Positions 25,068-35,374 of a stretch of 64,000 nucleotides of DNA are shown here, piece after piece; within the stretch, counting starts at the first letter, position 1; each line of letters opens with the position of its first letter. Made by a program: the position numbers and the translations under genes. The notes beneath the pieces are model-generated. The model had not been told where the DNA came from. It made no database searches and saw nothing but the letters and a program-made list of their open reading frames with translations. Source of the DNA: Pseudoalteromonas galatheae (GTDB lineage: Bacteria; Pseudomonadota; Gammaproteobacteria; Enterobacterales; Alteromonadaceae); assembly GCF_005886105.2 (NCBI RefSeq), contig NZ_PNCO02000001.1, positions 434,001-498,000 on the forward strand. The letters run 5' to 3'.

Positions 25068-26698
25068 TATTTAAGTTCACCTGCAATCCACGTCTGCTCG
25101 ACTTTAATATCATCAATTTTATCTTCGGTTACGGTAAAGTAATCTTGGTCAATTAAAATAAAATCGGCCCACTTTCCTTGTTCTAAACTTCCCAGTTTAT
25201 ACTCTTGAAATGCGGCATACGCAGCATCAACAGTAAATGCTTGTAGTGCTTGTTCTCTGCTTAGCTTTTCTGTTGGGCGCCAGCCATCTTTGGGTAAATC
25301 CTGATGGTCTTGCCTGGTGATTGCGGCATGCAGACCATGGAAGGGGTTTGCAAGCTCCACTGGAAAGTCAGAACCCGCCGCCACTCTACTTCCTTGCTTT
25401 AAGAATGTTTGCCATGCGTAAGCGCCACTAAGTTGTTTGTCGTCTAGGCGCTTTTCGGCCATATGCATATCAGATGTGGCATGAACAGGCTGCATTGATG
25501 GAATGATATCTAACGTCTTAAAGCGGGGGATATCATCTAGATGTACAATTTGTGCGTGCTCAATGCGGTTTCTGAGCAGTCTTCCACCTGCTTTTTTAAA
25601 AACGTGTTGGTATGAGTCGAGCACAATGCGATTCGCTCTATCGCCAATGGCGTGCGTGTGTGCGCTGTAGCCGCTGCGTATGGCTTGGGTGATCAATGCT
25701 TCAAGCGTCGCTTGATTTTCGAGCATCAGCCCTTTGTGGCCTTTGCGATCATGATAGTCGCGAATAAGTGCCGCACCTCGGCTGCCAAGTGCACCATCAG
25801 CATAAATTTTTACGCTACGAATAGAGAGTTGATCTCGTGTATCTTTGATTACTCCGGCGTCTAACATCTCCGCGAGTTTAGGTGAGCTTGCACTGAGCAT
25901 AGCGTAGACGCGTAGAGGCATTGAGTGTTCCTTAGCGCGTGCTTGGTAAACCTGCCACGTGGTGTGGTCAATCCCAGCATCATGGGCTGAGGTAATACCT
26001 AGACTCAGCAAGTGTTCTCCGGCTTTATTCAGTGCCTTATTTACCTGTGCATCCGACTGAGCAGGGACATGAGTGCGAATAAGATCTTCCGCTTTGTCGA
26101 TAAAAATTCCGCTCGGCATACCGCTATTCAGTGTAATGATTTCACCGCCTTCAGGCGTCTTTGTTGATTTCGAAATGTTGGCAAGCGCCATCGCCTTTGA
26201 GTTTACCCAAATAGCATGACCATCTACTCGAGTGAGCATGACGGGCTTATCTTTTACGTATTTGTCGAGATCGGCTGCGGTTGGGAACTGTCCGCCGGGC
26301 CATAAGGTTTGATCCCAGCCTCGACCTATTATCCATTCACCTTCATGGGTTTTTGCGTAGTGGCTAAGCCGCTTTCCTACTTCTGCAATGGTTTTGCTAC
26401 CGCGTACGTCGAGTGTGAGTAAATTGTTGCCAAGGCCTATGATGTGGCCATGTGCATCAATTAAACCAGGTAATAGGGTTTTTCCCTCACCATCAAATTT
26501 GGTTGCACTCGGATATTGGGCGCTGAGATCCTTTGGACTCGTTTTTACGACTTTACCGTCTTTAATGACCAAAGAAGAAAAGCGCTCAACTTGCTGTGAT
26601 TTAGTCGGTGTATAACCATTTACATTGTGAATTACGGTTACTTGAGCTGTTGATGACAGGCTAAAGCTAGCCAAAAGCGCGAGGAATGTTTTTTTCAT
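25058..26698 (-). CDS. Secreted metal-dependent amidohydrolase, YtcJ-like
   Basis: A 546-residue protein with a signal peptide (MKKTFLALLASFSLSSTAQ). The amidohydrolase-3 fold is indicated by LLPGLIDAHGHIIGLG (HxH metal ligands), ITSAHDAGID, VKIYADGALGSRGAALI, YSAHTHAIGDRANR, RNRIEHAQIV, and VAAGSDFPVELANPFHG near the end. The family hydrolyses amide or imidate bonds; the substrate is unknown. The start was set at the methionine with AAGGA 7 bases upstream, rather than at an in-frame GTG five codons earlier. It stands alone and is divergent from a DUF1543 gene. Confidence 0.88.
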   Translation of the reverse strand: MKKTFLALLASFSLSSTAQVTVIHNVNGYTPTKSQQVERFSSLVIKDGKVVKTSPKDLSAQYPSATKFDGEGKTLLPGLIDAHGHIIGLGNNLLTLDVRGSKTIAEVGKRLSHYAKTHEGEWIIGRGWDQTLWPGGQFPTAADLDKYVKDKPVMLTRVDGHAIWVNSKAMALANISKSTKTPEGGEIITLNSGMPSGIFIDKAEDLIRTHVPAQSDAQVNKALNKAGEHLLSLGITSAHDAGIDHTTWQVYQARAKEHSMPLRVYAMLSASSPKLAEMLDAGVIKDTRDQLSIRSVKIYADGALGSRGAALIRDYHDRKGHKGLMLENQATLEALITQAIRSGYSAHTHAIGDRANRIVLDSYQHVFKKAGGRLLRNRIEHAQIVHLDDIPRFKTLDIIPSMQPVHATSDMHMAEKRLDDKQLSGAYAWQTFLKQGSRVAAGSDFPVELANPFHGLHAAITRQDHQDLPKDGWRPTEKLSREQALQAFTVDAAYAAFQEYKLGSLEQGKWADFILIDQDYFTVTEDKIDDIKVEQTWIAGELKYQR

Positions 26699-26806
26699 TA
26701 TATTGTCCTTCACTGAGAGTGTTTATTCAGAATAATCATCTAACTCAATAAAGCCAAGTCTTTGAGTTGAGAGTATACTTGGGTTTTAAAGGAGTGGAGT
26801 GTCAAA

Positions 26807-27307
26807 GTGAAGTTGTTTGTTGTATACCTAGGCGGCCGTATTCAAGGTTGCCATATTGAAATGCATGATGTGCGCTTTGTCGCGGCAAATACAATTGAAG
26901 AAGCTTATCCAAAATTAAAGCAGCAATGGGTTGGTGATAAAAACTCGGTGCATATGGATAGCTACACAATCATTGAACATGCCGATGGCTATGCTATTGA
27001 ACTTACCGAAGAGCGTGTTGAGCAAGCTGAGCATTTGTATTTTGTGAACTTGGGAGGATATAAGCCTGATAGTTTAGTTGAGGCGCATGACTTTGGGCTG
27101 TTCGTTGCAACGAATGCGGATGAAGCAAAAGAGAAGGCAAAAACGTTTTTGCTTAACGGCTTTAGCCATATTCATAAAGACGATTTACATGATGTGGATG
27201 ACTGCTTTGCGATTGATTTATTTGATCAAAACTTAAATATCAAGCTCTCGCACAGTGGCCAATCAACACCGCTTACCCCGTTGTGGTTTGGTTATTATCC
27301 TCTATAA
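26807..27307 (+). CDS. DUF1543 protein with two repeats
   Basis: A 166-residue protein made of two similar halves. The first begins LFVVYLGGRIQGCHIEMHDVRFVAANTIEEA and the second LYFVNLGGYKPDSLVEAHDFGLFVATNADEA (compared piecewise), each followed by a helix and a variant of HxDxxxxID. This internal duplication fits DUF1543, a small cytoplasmic family of unknown function. Translation starts at GTG, supported by GGAG 7 bases upstream. It lies alone between a divergent amidohydrolase and a convergent small membrane gene. Confidence 0.85.
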   Translation: MKLFVVYLGGRIQGCHIEMHDVRFVAANTIEEAYPKLKQQWVGDKNSVHMDSYTIIEHADGYAIELTEERVEQAEHLYFVNLGGYKPDSLVEAHDFGLFVATNADEAKEKAKTFLLNGFSHIHKDDLHDVDDCFAIDLFDQNLNIKLSHSGQSTPLTPLWFGYYPL

Positions 27308-27324
27308 CCAATGTGAGGGATATT

Positions 27325-27552
27325 CTAACCCTCACCTTCATTGCTTTCATCGTTATCTGCCTTTATAGCTATTTTGATAGCGACAATCACAATGGCGAAC
27401 ATTAAAAATGGCAGTGCAGCTAGAGAATACTCAACTATGTGGCTGTCTTTGTAGCTAGGTTGCAAAATAAAATGGCCACCCACACACATTAAGATCACCA
27501 CAAACAGCAAAGGCAGCATCATAATCTCTTTGTTCTTTTTGTGTTTTTTCAT
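27325..27552 (-). CDS. Small two-helix membrane protein, unknown function
   Basis: The 75-residue product has a lysine-rich N-terminus, two hydrophobic helices (about residues 11-30 and 41-63) and an acidic tail (NDESNEGEG). I do not recognise the family. The positive-inside N-terminus and clean frame support a real gene. It ends 17 bases from the convergent DUF1543 gene. Confidence 0.6.
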   Translation of the reverse strand: MKKHKKNKEIMMLPLLFVVILMCVGGHFILQPSYKDSHIVEYSLAALPFLMFAIVIVAIKIAIKADNDESNEGEG

Positions 27553-27684
27553 TCTGAACTCAGCTAGTTATTCTTAATTGAACAGTGATCACTCTCTCAC
27601 ACACGGTGCAAAAAAGCCTTGATCGAAATCAGTGCGGCGGATTATACCAATTCACTCTGAGTTAGAAATAAAATTCATGAGTTT

Positions 27685-27845
27685 ATACCAATTGTATTAA
27701 TTAAATGAGCTATTTGAAGCGGAGGAATAGCTTTAGTAGCAAGGCAAAAATTTTGCTATTTAGTTGTTCTAAATGAGAAATTTTTAACGACGCTAATATG
27801 GTATTTCACCCTTCAAATTGGTTGGAGAGTTAATGCAATTGGTAT
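27685..27845. mobile_element. MITE-like non-autonomous element, about 161 bp
   Basis: The outer ends are inverted repeats: ATACCAATTGTATTAATTAA on the left and, on the opposite strand from the right, ATACCAATTGCATTAACTC. No gene lies inside. A further copy of the end motif (ATACCAATTC) lies at 27643, so an older or nested insertion is possible. Such TACCAATTG-ended elements without a transposase are common in Pseudoalteromonas and Vibrio relatives. It occupies the 360-base gap before proB; nothing else is evident there. Confidence 0.65.
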
Positions 27846-27913
27846 TATTACTTGGGAGGGGGGAAGGTCCGTGGTATAACGAAAGCCTATCGCTGTAAAA
27901 ACCAACAAATACT

Positions 27914-29059
27914 ATGACCAAAAACAATAAACAAACCATTGTTATCAAGCTCGGCACAAGTGTTTTAACTGCAGGCAGCCAGACCTTAAACAAACCCAGA
28001 CTTGTTGAGCTGGTAAGGCAGTGTGTAACGTTACGCCAAGCAGGCCACCAAGTCATTGTTGTCTCTAGCGGTGCTGTGGCCGCAGGGCGCGGTGTATTAC
28101 AGCAACCAATTGGTCATTCACTAGCTGAAAAACAGATGTTGGCTGCGATTGGGCAAGGCCAATTAATTCATTTATGGCAGTCATTGTTTAGTATTTACGA
28201 CGTCAATGTGGCGCAAATGCTACTGACACGAGCCGATCTTGAACACCGCGAACGTTATCTAACGGCACGGGACATGCTCACTAAGCTTTTAGAGCATCAT
28301 GTTGTGCCAATCATAAATGAAAACGATGCAGTGGCAACATCTGAAATCAAAGTTGGCGATAACGACAACCTCTCAGCCTACGTCGCAATTTTAGCAAATG
28401 CTGATAAATTGGTATTACTCACCGATCAGCATGGTCTCTTTACTGCGGATCCCAGAGCCAATCCAGATGCGCAGTTAATAGAGCAAGTAACACATATAAA
28501 TGATGAGCTTAGAGCACTAGCGGGTGGCAGTGGTACACAGCTTGGCACGGGTGGCATGGCTACGAAGCTACAAGCGGCGGACATTGCTCAACGAGCAGGC
28601 GTTGATGTCGTGATAGCAAAAGGCAGCGAATATGACATTTTACCGCAAGTACTCAACCAAACCGCACCAAGCACGACGTTTTTGAAGTTTGACGCGCCTG
28701 TTGGAGGACGCAAGCGCTGGTTGCTTTCTGGCCCTAAATCAACAGGCAGGATAATTTGTGATAGTGGGGCTATCAAGGCGATATGTCACCAAGGTGCAAG
28801 CTTACTCGCCAAGGGAATTATTGCCGTTGAAGGCCAATTTCAGCGTGGTGAGTTGGTACAGGTATTTTGTCAAAAAGGCAAACTCAAAGCACAAGGGTTG
28901 ACCAGTCTAGATAATCAAGAGCTCAGCCTTGTGCTTGGCTGCCACAGCAGTGAGTTTGCGCAGCGCCTTGGTTGTGAGAGCGCGGAGGAAATTATTCATC
29001 GTGATAATTTAGTTGTGTTAAACCAGCCTGATCATCAAGATGCGATAAATACGATATAA
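27914..29059 (+). CDS. proB: Glutamate 5-kinase
   Basis: A 381-residue enzyme for the first step of proline synthesis, phosphorylating glutamate with ATP. The amino-acid kinase domain shows TIVIKLGTSVL, VVSSGAVAAGRG, NENDAVATSEIKVGDNDNLS and LLTDQHGLFTADPR. GGSGTQLGTGGMATKLQAA contains the nucleotide-binding glycines. A C-terminal PUA domain occupies the last 100 or so residues. proA does not follow, unlike in many enterobacteria; the next gene is a diguanylate cyclase, so proB appears to stand alone here. Confidence 0.95.
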   Translation: MTKNNKQTIVIKLGTSVLTAGSQTLNKPRLVELVRQCVTLRQAGHQVIVVSSGAVAAGRGVLQQPIGHSLAEKQMLAAIGQGQLIHLWQSLFSIYDVNVAQMLLTRADLEHRERYLTARDMLTKLLEHHVVPIINENDAVATSEIKVGDNDNLSAYVAILANADKLVLLTDQHGLFTADPRANPDAQLIEQVTHINDELRALAGGSGTQLGTGGMATKLQAADIAQRAGVDVVIAKGSEYDILPQVLNQTAPSTTFLKFDAPVGGRKRWLLSGPKSTGRIICDSGAIKAICHQGASLLAKGIIAVEGQFQRGELVQVFCQKGKLKAQGLTSLDNQELSLVLGCHSSEFAQRLGCESAEEIIHRDNLVVLNQPDHQDAINTI

Positions 29060-29122
29060 ATTGCAGTAAATTCAGATAGCTGTTCTACACTTATTAGAGT
29101 CGCGTTTGCTAAGAGGTCTTGA

Positions 29123-30091
29123 ATGTCTATCAGCTATTCACCTTGTGGTCATGAGTTGGCCCTAGAGCTTTTAGCGCAAAAGAGTGAACTGGTGTTAACA
29201 CAGGCACTTGAACGGGTGATCTCCGGTGTTTGTAAGGAAAGTTACGCGTTTTATTTCAGCAAAAGCTTATCGGAAAAAGAAGTCCCCAAATCCATATTTG
29301 TGAGCCATCGCGACTTTTGTGTTGTGGTGGGGCCAGTGGATGCGGTGGTAGATAAATTACAGCAGCGCCAAGACGACAAACATCTCATACAATACCACGG
29401 CGATAGTGTCATCCCGTTTTATCACCAAGCTCAGCTCGTTGGTTTTTTATATATAGAAGGCCAAGTAAATCTAACCACTGCGACTTTAATGAAGCACTTA
29501 CTCACTGTTTTTGCACATCAAATGGCAACGTTGTACTTTGCTCGTATCGATCCGCTCTCCGATCTACTCAATCGCCAAACGTTTGATGAAAAAGTGATGG
29601 AAATAACCAATGGGGACGGGTTTACGGTATGCCGTGATGACAGTGAAGACCGCAAGTGGTATTTAGCGATGGTAGATATCGATCACTTTAAACAGGTAAA
29701 CGACAATTTTGGTCATGTGATTGGCGATGAAGTGATCCTGTTGGTAGCGCAAAAGATCAAAGCTAACTTTAGAGCAGAAGACTATGTGTTTCGCTACGGC
29801 GGAGAGGAGTTTGCGGTGCTATTTCAAAGTCGCAATGATGACTCTGCTGCAGTAGCACTTGAGCGCTTGAGAAGTACAATAGCTTCCAGCCGATTTCCGC
29901 AAGTAGAGCATGTTTCTGTGAGCCTAGGTTTTACTGAAGTGGTCGATACACTACAAGTTTCAGAGCAAGTTCATAAAGCCGATTTAGCGCTTTACCATTC
30001 CAAAGAGCATGGCAGAAACCAAGTCACAAATTACCTCACCTTAGGGTTAACTGAATCACAATACGCATGCGTGGAAATAGAACTGTTTTAA
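29123..30091 (+). CDS. Diguanylate cyclase with N-terminal GAF-like region
   Basis: A 322-residue protein. Residues 1-140 form an alpha/beta sensor region that looks GAF-like, and residues 145-310 form a GGDEF domain. The active-site loop reads RYGGEEF, a functional variant, and RAED five residues upstream is an intact inhibitory c-di-GMP site (RxxD). DPLSDLLNRQTFDEKV and MVDIDHFKQVNDNFGH complete the signature. It should make cyclic di-GMP from two GTP, subject to product inhibition. No membrane segment is evident, so it is cytoplasmic. The signal it senses is unknown. Confidence 0.9.
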   Translation: MSISYSPCGHELALELLAQKSELVLTQALERVISGVCKESYAFYFSKSLSEKEVPKSIFVSHRDFCVVVGPVDAVVDKLQQRQDDKHLIQYHGDSVIPFYHQAQLVGFLYIEGQVNLTTATLMKHLLTVFAHQMATLYFARIDPLSDLLNRQTFDEKVMEITNGDGFTVCRDDSEDRKWYLAMVDIDHFKQVNDNFGHVIGDEVILLVAQKIKANFRAEDYVFRYGGEEFAVLFQSRNDDSAAVALERLRSTIASSRFPQVEHVSVSLGFTEVVDTLQVSEQVHKADLALYHSKEHGRNQVTNYLTLGLTESQYACVEIELF

Positions 30092-30176
30092 ACTCACCTT
30101 ATATATAGCGCTTAAAGATTATGCTAAACTCCCCAACCTATTTTTTAGCGAATTTAGCAAAGGTTTGGGAAACGTT

Positions 30177-30542
30177 ATGCAATTTGTAAGATGGTTTTTA
30201 GGACGTCTGATTTTACTTTTTGATTTTATTTTTACCCCACGCAGTAAAAAACGTGCCGCAGAACAACAGCAAAAGCTAGATGCAATGACGGCAAACTTAA
30301 AGTTATATCAATTTAAGGCATGTCCATTTTGCGTTAAAGTGCGCCGTGCAGCCAAGCGTGAAGGGCTTAAGCTTGAAACCCGTGATGCCAAAAATGATGA
30401 GCAATATCGCCAAGAGCTACTAGAGCAGGGTGGTAAGGTGAAGGTGCCATGCTTGCGAATCGAAGAGCAAGGCAAAGTCACTTGGTTGTACGAATCCAAT
30501 GACATTGTTGCTTATCTAGAAAAGCTTGAAAAAGCAGCTTAA
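30177..30542 (+). CDS. Membrane-anchored glutaredoxin-family protein
   Basis: A 121-residue protein with an N-terminal hydrophobic anchor (residues 1-20, FVRWFLGRLILLFDFIF), a basic linker, and a glutaredoxin domain with the redox motif CPFC, the cis-proline segment KVPCLRI and SNDIVAYLEKL. This layout is typical of a glutathione S-transferase N-terminal/glutaredoxin family often placed near gltX or cell-envelope genes. It probably reduces disulfides or glutathionylated proteins at the membrane. The ATG at 30177 follows GGGAAACG; a TTG four codons earlier is less likely. Confidence 0.85.
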   Translation: MQFVRWFLGRLILLFDFIFTPRSKKRAAEQQQKLDAMTANLKLYQFKACPFCVKVRRAAKREGLKLETRDAKNDEQYRQELLEQGGKVKVPCLRIEEQGKVTWLYESNDIVAYLEKLEKAA

Positions 30543-30625
30543 TTCACGCGCCTTACTATGCGCTAATCAGGCGCTATGCTAGCATAGCGCCATTAATCGA
30601 CTAATCTATTTTTAAGAGAATTTTG

Positions 30626-32113
30626 ATGACTATCCGTACTCGTGTTGCACCCTCTCCAACAGGTGATCCGCATTTAGGAACGGCTTATATTGCCTTATTC
30701 AACTATTGCTTTGCGAAGCAGCAAGGTGGTGAGTTTGTATTACGAATTGAAGATACCGATCAGGTACGTAGTACTGTTGAGTCTGAGCAAGCTATCATGG
30801 ACAGCTTGCGCTGGTTAGGGCTTGACTGGGATCATGGTCCGGATGTAGGTGGCGAGTTTGGTCCATACCGTCAATCAGAGCGTTCTGACTTATATAAAAA
30901 GTTTGCACAGCAGCTTGTAGATGATGGTAAAGCGTTTTACTGCTTTGCAACGGCTGAAGAGCTAGACCAAATGCGTGAAGAGCAGATGGCAGAAGGCTTG
31001 CGTCCTAAATATGACGGCCGTGGCTTACGTTTATCTGAAGAAGAAGTAAAGGCAAACCTTGAAGCAGGCAAGCCTTACGTTATCCGCATGAAGATCCCAG
31101 AAGATGGCACATTTAAATTTAATGATTACCTGCGCGGTGAGATTGAGATCCCATGGGAAAACGTAGACATGCAAGTATTGTTGAAAGCTGACGGCTTCCC
31201 AACTTACTTCCTTGCGAACGTAGTAGATGACCACCACATGAAGATAAGCCATATCTTCCGCGGTGAAGAGTGGATCAACTCTGCACCTAAACTACTAAAG
31301 TTGTACGAAGACTTCGGCTGGGAAGCGCCTGTACTTGGTCACTTACCGCTACTTCGTAACCCTGATAAGTCTAAGCTGTCAAAGCGTAAAAACCCAACTT
31401 CAATTAACTACTACAAAGAAATGGGTTTCTTACCAGAAGCACTGCTTAACTATTTAGGTCGTATGGGTTGGTCAATGCCGGATGAGCGTGAAAAGTTCAC
31501 TTTGGCTGAGATGATTGAACACTTTGATATGAAACGCGTATCACTTGGTGGGCCTATCTTTGATATCGACAAGCTTAACTGGTTAAACGGTCTGTGGATC
31601 CGCGAAAACCTAACCGATGCCGAGCTTATCCAGCGCTTTGTTGACTGGAAGTTTAACGGTGATATGTTGGCTCGCGTACTTCCTGAAGCCAAAGCGCGTA
31701 TCAACACGCTATCTGATTTGGTGGGGCTAGCCGGTCACTTTGTAGCGGGTTTACCTGAATACGATCCCGCGTTATTAACGGCTGGCAAAGCGGACGAAGA
31801 AGTGGTTCGTCAAGCTCTGCAATTCTTTATTTGGGAATTGGAAAAGCTGCGTACGTGGAACAAGTCTGAGATCTTCTCTATCGCAAAGGCCGTTTCGACA
31901 CACCATGAGTTGAAGATAAAAGAGTTCTTAGAGCCTATTTTCGTTGCTATTACAGGCAAAACATCATCGACTTCAGTAGTAGATGCGATGGAAGTGTTAG
32001 GCTCAGACCTTTCTCGTGCGCGTTTAAGAGTGGCGCTAGAGCATATTGGTGTATCTAAAAAGCAAGCTAAAAAGCTTGAAAAAGCATACCGTGAGTATCC
32101 GTCTATCGCGTAA
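30626..32113 (+). CDS. gltX: Glutamyl-tRNA synthetase
   Basis: A 495-residue class I synthetase that charges tRNA-Glu. The HIGH-type motif appears as [20 protein letters not shown] and the KMSKS-type motif as [24 protein letters not shown] and QSERSDLY contribute the glutamate/ATP site. The length is somewhat above the 470 residues usual in E. coli, matching the longer gammaproteobacterial forms. It starts at ATG, not the overlapping TTG one codon earlier, and ends at a strong terminator. Confidence 0.97.
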   Translation: MTIRTRVAPSPTGDPHLGTAYIALFNYCFAKQQGGEFVLRIEDTDQVRSTVESEQAIMDSLRWLGLDWDHGPDVGGEFGPYRQSERSDLYKKFAQQLVDDGKAFYCFATAEELDQMREEQMAEGLRPKYDGRGLRLSEEEVKANLEAGKPYVIRMKIPEDGTFKFNDYLRGEIEIPWENVDMQVLLKADGFPTYFLANVVDDHHMKISHIFRGEEWINSAPKLLKLYEDFGWEAPVLGHLPLLRNPDKSKLSKRKNPTSINYYKEMGFLPEALLNYLGRMGWSMPDEREKFTLAEMIEHFDMKRVSLGGPIFDIDKLNWLNGLWIRENLTDAELIQRFVDWKFNGDMLARVLPEAKARINTLSDLVGLAGHFVAGLPEYDPALLTAGKADEEVVRQALQFFIWELEKLRTWNKSEIFSIAKAVSTHHELKIKEFLEPIFVAITGKTSSTSVVDAMEVLGSDLSRARLRVALEHIGVSKKQAKKLEKAYREYPSIA

Positions 32114-32130
32114 TGACGAGACTACATGAA

Positions 32131-32156
32131 AAAAGCCGCTAATGAGCGGCTTTTTT
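32131..32156 (+). terminator. gltX terminator
   Basis: A 10-base stem AAAAGCCGCT/AGCGGCTTTT with a 4-base loop, continuing into a T-run, lies 17 bases after the stop codon. Confidence 0.9.
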
Positions 32157-32230
32157 ATTAACTGAGCTTTTAGTATCACTTAAGGTGATGAAACGCCCAT
32201 GCAATCCATGAGTGTTTCATCGTTGTGTAT

Positions 32231-34246
32231 TTATACTTTAAACTGCTCTACTGATAAGCGTAACTCTTCGGCGAGTTTAGCGACCTCAGAACTGGAGATT
32301 GAAGTTTGGCTTGCCCCTTCAGCTGTTTGCTCTGCAATGGTTACAATCGACTCTAAACGTTCGCTAATTTCCTGTGCTACTTGCTGTTGCTCATTCGCAG
32401 CGTTTGCAATCTCTTCACTCACATCGTGGGCTTGAGAAACGGCAGCAGTAATAGAGTTGAGTGCTTCATTAGCAAGGTCGCTCTGAGTTACGCATGACTC
32501 CGCCTGCTGTTTGCCTTTCGACATTGCACCTACAGCTTCTTCGGCACCAGCTTGTAAGGATTCAATCATTGCTTGAATTTCTTGAGTCGATTCTTGAGTC
32601 TTACTTGCAAGCGAGCGCACTTCGTCTGCTACCACAGCGAAGCCACGACCCTGTTCACCAGCACGGGCCGCTTCGATTGCTGCGTTTAGTGCAAGGAGGT
32701 TAGTCTGCTCGGCAATGCCACGGATAACATCCAAAATACTACCTATCGACGCGCTGTCTTGGTGTAGTTTGTTAATCACGCGAGAGGCTTCATCTACCTC
32801 TCTTGCGAGTTGCTCAATGGTATGTTTGTTCTCATGTGAGATACCTTTGACACGCTCAGCTTCTTTATCAGCATTTTTAATTTCTTGTAATGCCTGATGC
32901 GCGCTGTTACTCACACCGTGGGACGTACTACTCATCTCAGTTGTAGCGGTAGCTGCTTGCTCTACTTGCGCCTGCTGATTCTTAATTGCTTGGCTTGACT
33001 CTGTTGTGATGGTCGATGTCTCTTCGGACGCTGCAGCGAGCTGTGTTGAACGAGAAATAATGCCAGTGATAAGTTCACGCAAGCTTGAGATCAGCGTGTT
33101 ACAACTTTTAGATAGTTCGCCAAACTCATCTTTTGCCGTATCATCTAAGCGCTGTGTCATATCGCCACTGGCGACAATGTTTAAAACTCGGTTTACTTCC
33201 GATAGTGGTTTCGTGATTCGGCTAACGGTAATGTAAGCAACACCCACGGCCATTAGCGTTGCCACAATCATCCCAATCCAAGTCCATAGGTTTGCTGTGC
33301 CTACATCGGCACGTACGCCTTGCTGTAAGTTAAAGGCGACTTGGCTTGCTTCAGAGAGTAAGTCATCTAGCTGAGATAGAGCGGCTTTTGTGGTTTTCTC
33401 TGCGTCTGATAATTCTTTACGCGTTTCGGCTAATGCATTGATCAAGCGTTTTTGATTTTCTGCGATGCTATTACTGCCAGTGACGGCATCTTTCAAGTTA
33501 GTGTAATAACCTTCGAGATCAGCAAACAAACTACTATCTAGTGTGCTAACTGGGCCGCGAATTAAATCAATATTACGACCTAACTCTTCAACGAGATAGC
33601 TTTGATCTCTACTTACAATTTCCAGCGTATTGATATCTTCAACAGTGACAATATCGTTGGCGCTGGTTACAACCGAAGAAAAGTTGTTTTCTAAGTTATT
33701 TGCAGCTTGAAAAGCGCGCTTGTCAGCATCTTCCAAGCCATCCAGATCGATAATATCAACTGTCACCATTGTCGCATCTTCTGCGGCAATATCGATAGTT
33801 GATAGCTGTTCTTTCAACTTGTCGCGTAGCGAAAGCTCAGATGTTTTCTCGTTTAGCAAGCTGTTCATCGCTTTGACGAAAGCATCGTAACTTTTGCCAA
33901 CATCACGGCTGCTTGAGGCTAGTTTATTATTAGCGGCAACGACCTGCTGCAGCTCAGAGTAGGTTTTGTCAAAGATCTTCTGACGCTCAGTGAATTGTTG
34001 TTTAAGCGTCGCCAGCTCAGTCTCTGAGCGCGCGTAAAAACTTCCCTGAGCCATTTTGCTCATTAAAGTGAACTCTACTTGCAGCGCAGAGCTCTTCGAG
34101 AGCGCAGGTAGAGACAGGTTATTAACCTGCTGAGTTGAGTTGTCAATGTTTGCAATTCTTAATAAAGAATTGCCCCCGATAAGAAGAAGCAACAAAGTGA
34201 TGGTAATAAAACCACCCCAAATACGTTGGCTAACAGTCAAATTCAT
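32231..34246 (-). CDS. Methyl-accepting chemotaxis protein
   Basis: A 671-residue chemoreceptor. It has an N-terminal membrane helix (residues 10-28), a long helical periplasmic sensor of the four-helix-bundle kind (30-325), a second membrane helix (about 325-345), a HAMP domain with [20 protein letters not shown], and a cytoplasmic coiled-coil signalling domain. The hairpin tip reads [20 protein letters not shown] followed by [15 protein letters not shown], the contact site for CheA and CheW. The ligand is unknown. No C-terminal CheR-docking pentapeptide is visible. The start was set at the methionine with AGGA 6 bases upstream. Confidence 0.95.
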   Translation of the reverse strand: MNLTVSQRIWGGFITITLLLLLIGGNSLLRIANIDNSTQQVNNLSLPALSKSSALQVEFTLMSKMAQGSFYARSETELATLKQQFTERQKIFDKTYSELQQVVAANNKLASSSRDVGKSYDAFVKAMNSLLNEKTSELSLRDKLKEQLSTIDIAAEDATMVTVDIIDLDGLEDADKRAFQAANNLENNFSSVVTSANDIVTVEDINTLEIVSRDQSYLVEELGRNIDLIRGPVSTLDSSLFADLEGYYTNLKDAVTGSNSIAENQKRLINALAETRKELSDAEKTTKAALSQLDDLLSEASQVAFNLQQGVRADVGTANLWTWIGMIVATLMAVGVAYITVSRITKPLSEVNRVLNIVASGDMTQRLDDTAKDEFGELSKSCNTLISSLRELITGIISRSTQLAAASEETSTITTESSQAIKNQQAQVEQAATATTEMSSTSHGVSNSAHQALQEIKNADKEAERVKGISHENKHTIEQLAREVDEASRVINKLHQDSASIGSILDVIRGIAEQTNLLALNAAIEAARAGEQGRGFAVVADEVRSLASKTQESTQEIQAMIESLQAGAEEAVGAMSKGKQQAESCVTQSDLANEALNSITAAVSQAHDVSEEIANAANEQQQVAQEISERLESIVTIAEQTAEGASQTSISSSEVAKLAEELRLSVEQFKV

Positions 34247-34479
34247 AGCTGTCCTACAAAATTTACAAAGCAATACGGATACTTATCGGATTTATTGCGG
34301 ATAAGTTAAGTATTTTATAGCAGATGTGACAAAAAATTTCAGTAAAAAAGGTCGGATTACAAAAAATAGCAGCTCAACGGATAAAAATAAAAGCTTCAGG
34401 TTTTCTTCGAGTGTAGTTCAGTTTAATAAAAATTGAAGTAAGTGTTTACCTTATCGTCGATTTAGGGCCGCTAAACGGG

Positions 34480-35277
34480 TTAACTGTGCTGATACTTTTC
34501 GCCACTGTCGATATTTACCATCGTCATAGGGCCTCCCCACACGCAGCCGGTGTCGAGGGCAATAATATTTTTTTTGTTAGTTTCGCCTTCTAAAGCAGCC
34601 CAGTGGCCGAAAAGTAGGGTAGTGTCGGCTGGTGTTTGGCTGAGTTCAAACCACGGAGTGAGATCAGCAGCATCTTTTAGGCCAGATTTGTTCTTAAGAT
34701 CCAGTTCGCCATTTTGTTTTAGAAAGCGCATTCGAGTGAAGACGTTAACAATGGCTTTAAACTTATCTTGTTCACTGAGCTTATCGAGTTCAAGTCCAGG
34801 GTGAGCGCCGTACATATTTGCGTAAAACTCAGGGGCTTTTGTTGATTGATAAATAGCTTCGGCAAAGCGTGCATATTCTAGCGCTTGCGTAATACTCCAG
34901 CTTGGATGAATACCTGCATGAGAAATAAAAGTTTGCTGCGTTTCAAGCCAAATAGCGAGGGGCTGTGCACGTAACAAGTCAGCATATTTCTGGCATTTAG
35001 GACTAGCAAAAACCGCGTCTAAATTATCTTTTGGGTTCGCAGCGGTTCCCAAAGCAAGACAAGCTAAAAAGTGGAGATCGTGATTGCCGAGTGTAATGCT
35101 AATAGAGCCAGCATGTTGATAGAGGAACTCGAGGCAAGCAAGTGAGTCAGGCCCTCTGGCGATGATGTCACCGACAAAATATAAATGGTCTTGGCTTGGG
35201 TTAAAGTCGACTTGGTCGAGTAGCCCGATGAGTGGAGTGAAGCAGCCTTGCAAGTCTCCAATTGCGTATTTTGCCAT
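34480..35277 (-). CDS. apaH: Symmetrical bis(5'-nucleosyl)-tetraphosphatase
   Basis: A 265-residue calcineurin-like phosphoesterase. The motifs are IGDLQGCF, FVGDIIARGPDS, TLGNHDLHFL and ISHAGIHPSW. It hydrolyses Ap4A to two ADP and also removes Np4-type 5' caps from RNA in E. coli. It is the last gene of the lptD-surA-pdxA-rsmA-apaG-apaH series, separated from apaG by 97 bases that hold a small GC hairpin. Confidence 0.95.
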   Translation of the reverse strand: MAKYAIGDLQGCFTPLIGLLDQVDFNPSQDHLYFVGDIIARGPDSLACLEFLYQHAGSISITLGNHDLHFLACLALGTAANPKDNLDAVFASPKCQKYADLLRAQPLAIWLETQQTFISHAGIHPSWSITQALEYARFAEAIYQSTKAPEFYANMYGAHPGLELDKLSEQDKFKAIVNVFTRMRFLKQNGELDLKNKSGLKDAADLTPWFELSQTPADTTLLFGHWAALEGETNKKNIIALDTGCVWGGPMTMVNIDSGEKYQHS

Positions 35278-35334
35278 CTATTACCTGTGTTTTTTATAAC
35301 TCGATGTTTTTATTCCGATGTCTAACATGTATGA

Positions 35335-35357
35335 GGAACGCGGGCAAACCCGCTTCC
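35335..35357. repeat. Short GC-rich hairpin between apaG and apaH
   Basis: GGAACGCGGG and CCCGCTTCC pair with one bulged base around a CAAA loop. It lies within an operon. It resembles a degenerate REP-like unit (compare 22875-23086) and could act as an mRNA stability or attenuation site. Confidence 0.45.
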
Positions 35358-35374
35358 GCACAATAAAAACGATA

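Noticed and set aside
27793..28056. A minus-strand frame over the MITE end and proB start
   Set aside because: It overlaps the well-supported proB start and repeat DNA and has no recognisable features.
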